A stretch of 64,000 nt of DNA from Isoetes taiwanensis (lineage: Eukaryota > Streptophyta > Lycopodiopsida > Isoetales > Isoetaceae): assembly GCA_021234155.1 (NCBI GenBank), contig JAJEKV010000047.1, positions 8,906,033 through 8,970,032 on the forward strand, given 5' to 3'. A program made the translations under genes and the position numbers. Each line of letters opens with the position of its first letter. Within the stretch, counting starts at the first letter, position 1. A model generated the notes under the pieces. It had not been told where the DNA came from and did no database searches. It saw only the letters and a program-made list of their open reading frames with translations. This document shows positions 60,401 to 64,000 of this stretch, piece by piece.

Positions 60401-60647
60401 AAGACAAACCCACTTGCAAACTGGCTATTCGAAAGTTCTTCATGCCTTTCGACAAAGGGGAGAGTGCCCTCGCCATGTCAGTCAAAACCTATTTCTTGGT
60501 TCATAATGGGAACATCGTTTTTGGAACTTGGTTTGCAACATGGTAAAAGGAAGGTGGGTTGTTGCCTAATGGGGAGGACCGTAATAGAATGCCAGTTTCT
60601 GCCTAACTTTGCCATATGTGGAGGTGCCCTAACAGTGTTGGGCTAGG
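57421..60647. other. Stretch with scattered coding relics
   Basis: The minus strand at 57640-59110 has several open pieces (for example ending SLRPHRILVQSPICRSF) that may belong to one decayed gene around the RING-like relic listed separately. The plus-strand frames at 60249-60546 are unassigned. Confidence 0.35.
58244..58362 (-). pseudogene. RING-H2-like zinc-finger relic
   Basis: In one minus-strand frame the residues EERCSTCGF, a stop, then MKCGHVYHVSC follow the spacing C-x2-C ... C-x-H-x2-H-x2-C of a RING-H2 finger (E3 ubiquitin ligase type). The last zinc pair and a clean frame are missing. The match is short and could be chance. Confidence 0.3.
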
Positions 60648-60725
60648 CCGCATTGGAAAATTTCCTATGGTTACTTTGGCCAGTCACCGCATTGGAAAAT
60701 TTCCTATGGTTACTTTGGCCAGTCA
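60648..60725. repeat. Tandem duplication of 39 bp
   Basis: Two identical head-to-tail copies (60648-60686 and 60687-60725) of a unit starting CCGCATTGGAAAATTTCC. Confidence 0.92.
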
Positions 60726-61362
60726 GATATTTTGTGTTTAGAGCTGGAACTTTACATCGTCTTAGGCCTAGATTCCACTATGTGGGTAGTTTTTGTGGGA
60801 GCCAATTACAGAGCTACACATAAGCAAAATGGCACTGCTGTTGCAATTCCACTGCAGGGTGCAAGTTCTTGACGTGGCGTCAAATTTCAGAGATTTTTGT
60901 GATGGGGGAGCTTGCCGAGGGAGATGCATCGAGACCCTGCCACCTAAGAGGCGCCTCACATGTAAATCTTTAGGTATTCACATGGAGACGGCCGGTTTGA
61001 CGTCTGAGCCGTTCGTCCCCGAACTGCACGAACTGCTGGAGCAGTTTACACCTGAGCGGCTCAACGGCTTGACGTCCGGCAAAAACTTGCCGGTGACATG
61101 TGAGGCGTCCCTAAGCTGATCAAAGCTTGCCGATTTCGGAAGTTGGCTCTGATTTCTTGCCAACTACCTGGGCTCACTTGCACCCATAATGGAATCTGTC
61201 ATGGAATCTGTCATCTGGGCCTGAACCATAGGTAAATTTGCCGGACTACTATGATAAAGTAACCGGAAAATTTCCAATTTGACCAGTTGTATCATTAGTT
61301 CATCAGCAGATAAAAATGCTGTTCGTATGTGAAAATGCTGCCTTGCCAAAATTAATGTTGAA
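60726..61362. other. Upstream region of the trihelix gene
   Basis: No independent gene is supported. GC content is higher at 60900-61110, with repeated GACGTC and CCGTTCG/CGAAC-type words able to form local stems. The promoter and 5' untranslated region of the gene at 61363 should lie here. Confidence 0.4.
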
Positions 61363-62342
61363 ATGGTGGACGCCACATCTGCATCGCCATCGCCAGCTCC
61401 GGCGCCATCCCCTCGTAGGGCATTGCGTTGGAGCAAAGAGGAAACTCTTCTTCTCATCGCATTAAAACGGCAGCACGCAAACGGATTATCGCAAATTTCC
61501 TCTTCTTCTGTCTCTGCTCCTAGTACCCATAAATGGAAATCTATCTCAGAGTCTATGAGATCTCGTAGAGTAGATAGAGACCCCGTTGCCTGTAAAAAGA
61601 GATGGTTCAGCCTTGTTTCTGATTATAAACGAATTAGAGATTGGCAACGCCTCCCTGGGGTTGAGCCCTTTTGGCCAATGCAACCGGAAGATAGAAGGGA
61701 AAAGAAGCTGCCCTCTTGTTTCGATAAGGATATATTCAAGGAGCTTGATTCTTGGCTAAGCAGCAGGCCTGTAATTAGTCCAAGTTCTATTTTAGATTGT
61801 GAGGTTGATTTGGAGGATTTGGGCGTTGATCCAAATTTGGGGCAGGAACTAAGAACTGCTGCGACAGATGCCATCCATATGGAATCAGGTCAAAGATCCT
61901 CTCCTTTTTCCTTGTCCTGGTAGATTAAAGTAAAGGATGATTCTGTTTGGTCGAAATGAATGATTATGAGCGAAACTGACCAACACAGTAAGTAGTAACC
62001 CTTTTTTGTGTTGACACAGGTATAGAAGGAACCCCAAGTCACAAAAAACAAAGACTGTTTTTTGATGACGAGGACTTTGTTGTCCACCTCATTGAGATGG
62101 AGGATGATGCTGCTAGAGATAGGCTGGTGCACATATTGGAAAGGAATAACGAAGCTATTACAACTGCATTGCGAGAGAGCTGCCAAGCTCAGATAGATGC
62201 TCAGAGGGAGATGTATCAGGCTCAAGTAGATGCTCAAAAGCAAATGATGGAAGTCCAAAAAGAAGTTGCAGAGGCCATGCACGCAATGGCAAAGGCGATT
62301 GAAGAGCTTGTGAAAACCCTTCAAGGTCCCACCGAACTGTAA
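61363..62342 (+). CDS. Trihelix transcription factor (ASR3-like)
   Basis: Two exons (61363-61888 and 62020-62342) joined across a 131-bp GT-AG intron give 282 residues; the phases agree. Residues 22-130 form a trihelix Myb/SANT-like DNA-binding domain. It has the expected tryptophans W23 (RWSKEETLLLI), W58 (HKWKSISESM) and W81 (CKKRWFSLVSDYKRI). These are followed by a FWPM and REKKLPSCFDKDIFKEL region as in ASR3-type plant trihelix proteins, nuclear regulators that bind GT-type elements and often repress transcription. After the intron comes SHKKQRLFF, a possible nuclear-localisation patch. From residue 200 onward a long amphipathic helix rich in Gln, Glu and Ala (QAQIDAQREMYQAQVDAQK) is predicted to form a coiled coil for dimerisation. 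The ATG at 61363 is the first in frame. No defects were seen. Confidence 0.9.
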
Positions 62343-63538
62343 TCACACAATGATCCTATGCTTGTAAAGCATGGTCATGTCTAGTTATTCTTGCCCCTCT
62401 TGCAAGAGCTGAGTCCTTCAAAGCCTTGTGGCTAGGGCAGTATAATGTGTGCTTGGTACATCAACAAGTCCAGACTATTATGTGCATGAAGCAGCTCGCA
62501 TTGCATGCTTGGTTGATATTTATGAAACGTTTGCACCTACTCTGAACTGGAATGGTGATAGGTTGACAGATGCGGACCATACCATGTTAGTTGTGGTTCT
62601 GTTCGCTGAATGAAGATAAGAAAGTCATGTGCTGATCAAATTATTGGTCCTCTTAGTGGGGCTTAAATACAGGTATTTACTGATTTGAGTAGTACGATTA
62701 GTGTTATTCCCATCCATATGCAACTCTTTTCTGCCAAGACATAACTCTGTTTCAGTGGCTACTTGTGCTTTGTTAGTTTCAGTGGCATATTCTACGAATA
62801 CAGGGTTACAGATGCTGCTTATGATTTGTGCAAATGATGCATTGCAACGACTTGCACAGCAAGGTGCTCGGCTATAGTGGTGAGCAAACTATATGGAAGC
62901 CAAATATCCCTGGCTGCTCTCTTTCACACGTATCATCAGTTTCTAACAAAATGTAACAAAGGCCCAAAAGGAGGTACTAGTAATACAGATATTGGCTCTT
63001 GTAAGTCGTTTACCAGGTTTGCTAGGTGGTTTGGTGCAGCTCTTTGCAGCCATTGTAGCATTTTATGGGGTCTTTGTTATGCTTTTACATTGAATGTCTG
63101 GAATACAGATGTCTACCTAATAAATTTCAATCTTTATCTGCAAATAAGAAGTTAGGAAAGTTCCAACTTGACACAAGTATAAGGCTTCATATTTCATCTA
63201 GGCTCTACTTATTTGAATGAATCTAATAGTTCTCTTGAAGCTATTGCAGGATTGGGGAGATCAGATCTTAGGTATTGTTTGGCGGTGTCAATTTGGTGTG
63301 CCTTATGAGAAAGGAATCCGAAGGGCCAACTTAAGGAAAACTAAAAAGCTTGGTAGCTTGCTCCTAAAGCAAGGAAGGGGCTCCGCATGCACCAAAGTTA
63401 AGGCAATTATTGGTTGTGAATGGCTGTAGCTGTGAAACTGATACTGCTCTTACGACCTTGGTGAAGCATCAAAGAACAAAAACATGCTGATGGGGCACCA
63501 GTATCTCCATCTCTCCAAGTCTCATGATCAACTTTCTA
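62343..63538. other. Downstream of the trihelix gene
   Basis: Probably includes its 3' untranslated region; an AATAAA-like word occurs near 63118. No other coding sequence is supported. The frame at 63217-63429 has no recognisable family. Confidence 0.4.
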
Positions 63539-63950
63539 CTGCCTGTCTATCCGTCTGTGAAGCTGGAGAAGATTTGCTTCATATTTTATTGCTATCCTCA
63601 GACAGATTACCTTCTTCAACCTCCCCAGATTATATGGCTAGAAGAGCAGTCTGTGCAGCTTTGATCTCAATATCTCTCTTGTTTATTGAAGCACCACCTG
63701 AATAAAATGTGCTATTCACTTCTACTGTGGCAATAAAATTTGGAGCAAACCGTCTCCTGTTTCACTGAAGGATAGCAATAAATCTTGGAGCAAATTTTGT
63801 CCAGCTTCACAGGAGGATAGACAGGCAGTATTTGGAGCAAATCTTCTCCAGTTCCACAGAAGGATAGACAGGCAATAGAAAATTGATGTAGCAATAAAGT
63901 TTGGAGCAAATCTTCTCCTGTTCCACAGACCTCTGCAGCTTCTCTGGCAA
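63539..63950. repeat. Roughly 60-bp repeat family in both orientations
   Basis: A unit TGCCTGTCTATCC...GGAGAAGATTTGCT...TTTATTGCTATCC occurs once on the plus strand at 63539-63600. At 63720-63950 it appears about four times in the opposite orientation as tandem variants (GGAGCAAATCTTCTCC with GGATAGACAGGCA). The arrangement can fold back on itself. Confidence 0.7.
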
Positions 63951-64000
63951 AAAATATATTTTTCATTCAACATTATGAAATTTACAATTCGCTTCCACAA

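Overview
The window is nuclear DNA of a land plant. The evidence is a spliced RNA polymerase III subunit gene, a trihelix transcription factor gene, PLS-type PPR and plant-type LRR remnants, a thylakoid/mitochondrial carrier relic, and plant-style copia, hAT-like, CACTA-like and LINE-like elements. Gene density is very low and most of the DNA is old mobile-element sequence. A PPR relic, a DUF8039/DUF7869 element and a secreted MACPF protein gene together hint at a non-seed vascular plant such as a fern. That placement is inference and weak.

Two genes look intact. The first is a ten-exon plus-strand RPC4 gene (26951-31347), whose reading frame requires two GC-AG introns. The second is a two-exon trihelix factor (61363-62342) of the ASR3 type. 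A third, three-exon gene for a secreted MACPF-domain protein (44375-45401) has good splice sites and a signal peptide. It stops inside the expected domain, apparently through a frame break.

Broken or partial genes are numerous. They are a carrier-family pseudogene (1025-1919, minus), an LRR fragment (3084-3300, minus), glutamate dehydrogenase exons (35008-36418), a PPR relic (36554-37430), an FCP1-like phosphatase pseudogene (56216-57420, minus) and a RING-H2-like relic (58244-58362, minus). A long decayed DUF8039-DUF7869 transposase-like reading frame occupies 37518-40579, and a DUF4283 protein relic lies at 41249-42571 on the minus strand.

The most striking structure is a three-level nest at 10871-22346. 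A small minus-strand reading frame is split by a hAT-like element with an 8-bp target duplication (11049-22174). That element is itself split by a 10.07-kb LTR retrotransposon with a 5-bp target duplication (11632-21702). The retrotransposon has 1.7-kb LTRs, a primer-binding site and a polypurine tract on the minus strand, but no recognisable gag-pol. Removing both elements and one copy of the 8-bp duplication restores an open frame of exactly 104 codons.

Other repeats are a CACTA-like element (5270-6573), a LINE-like insertion with a 16-bp duplication (7136-8298), two compact hairpins (3585-3783 and 9805-9915) and a 552-bp hexanucleotide array (10098-10649). A 1.8-kb inverted repeat with tRNA-like boxes lies at 50874-52675, a copia remnant at 49200-50590, and there are several short tandem duplications.
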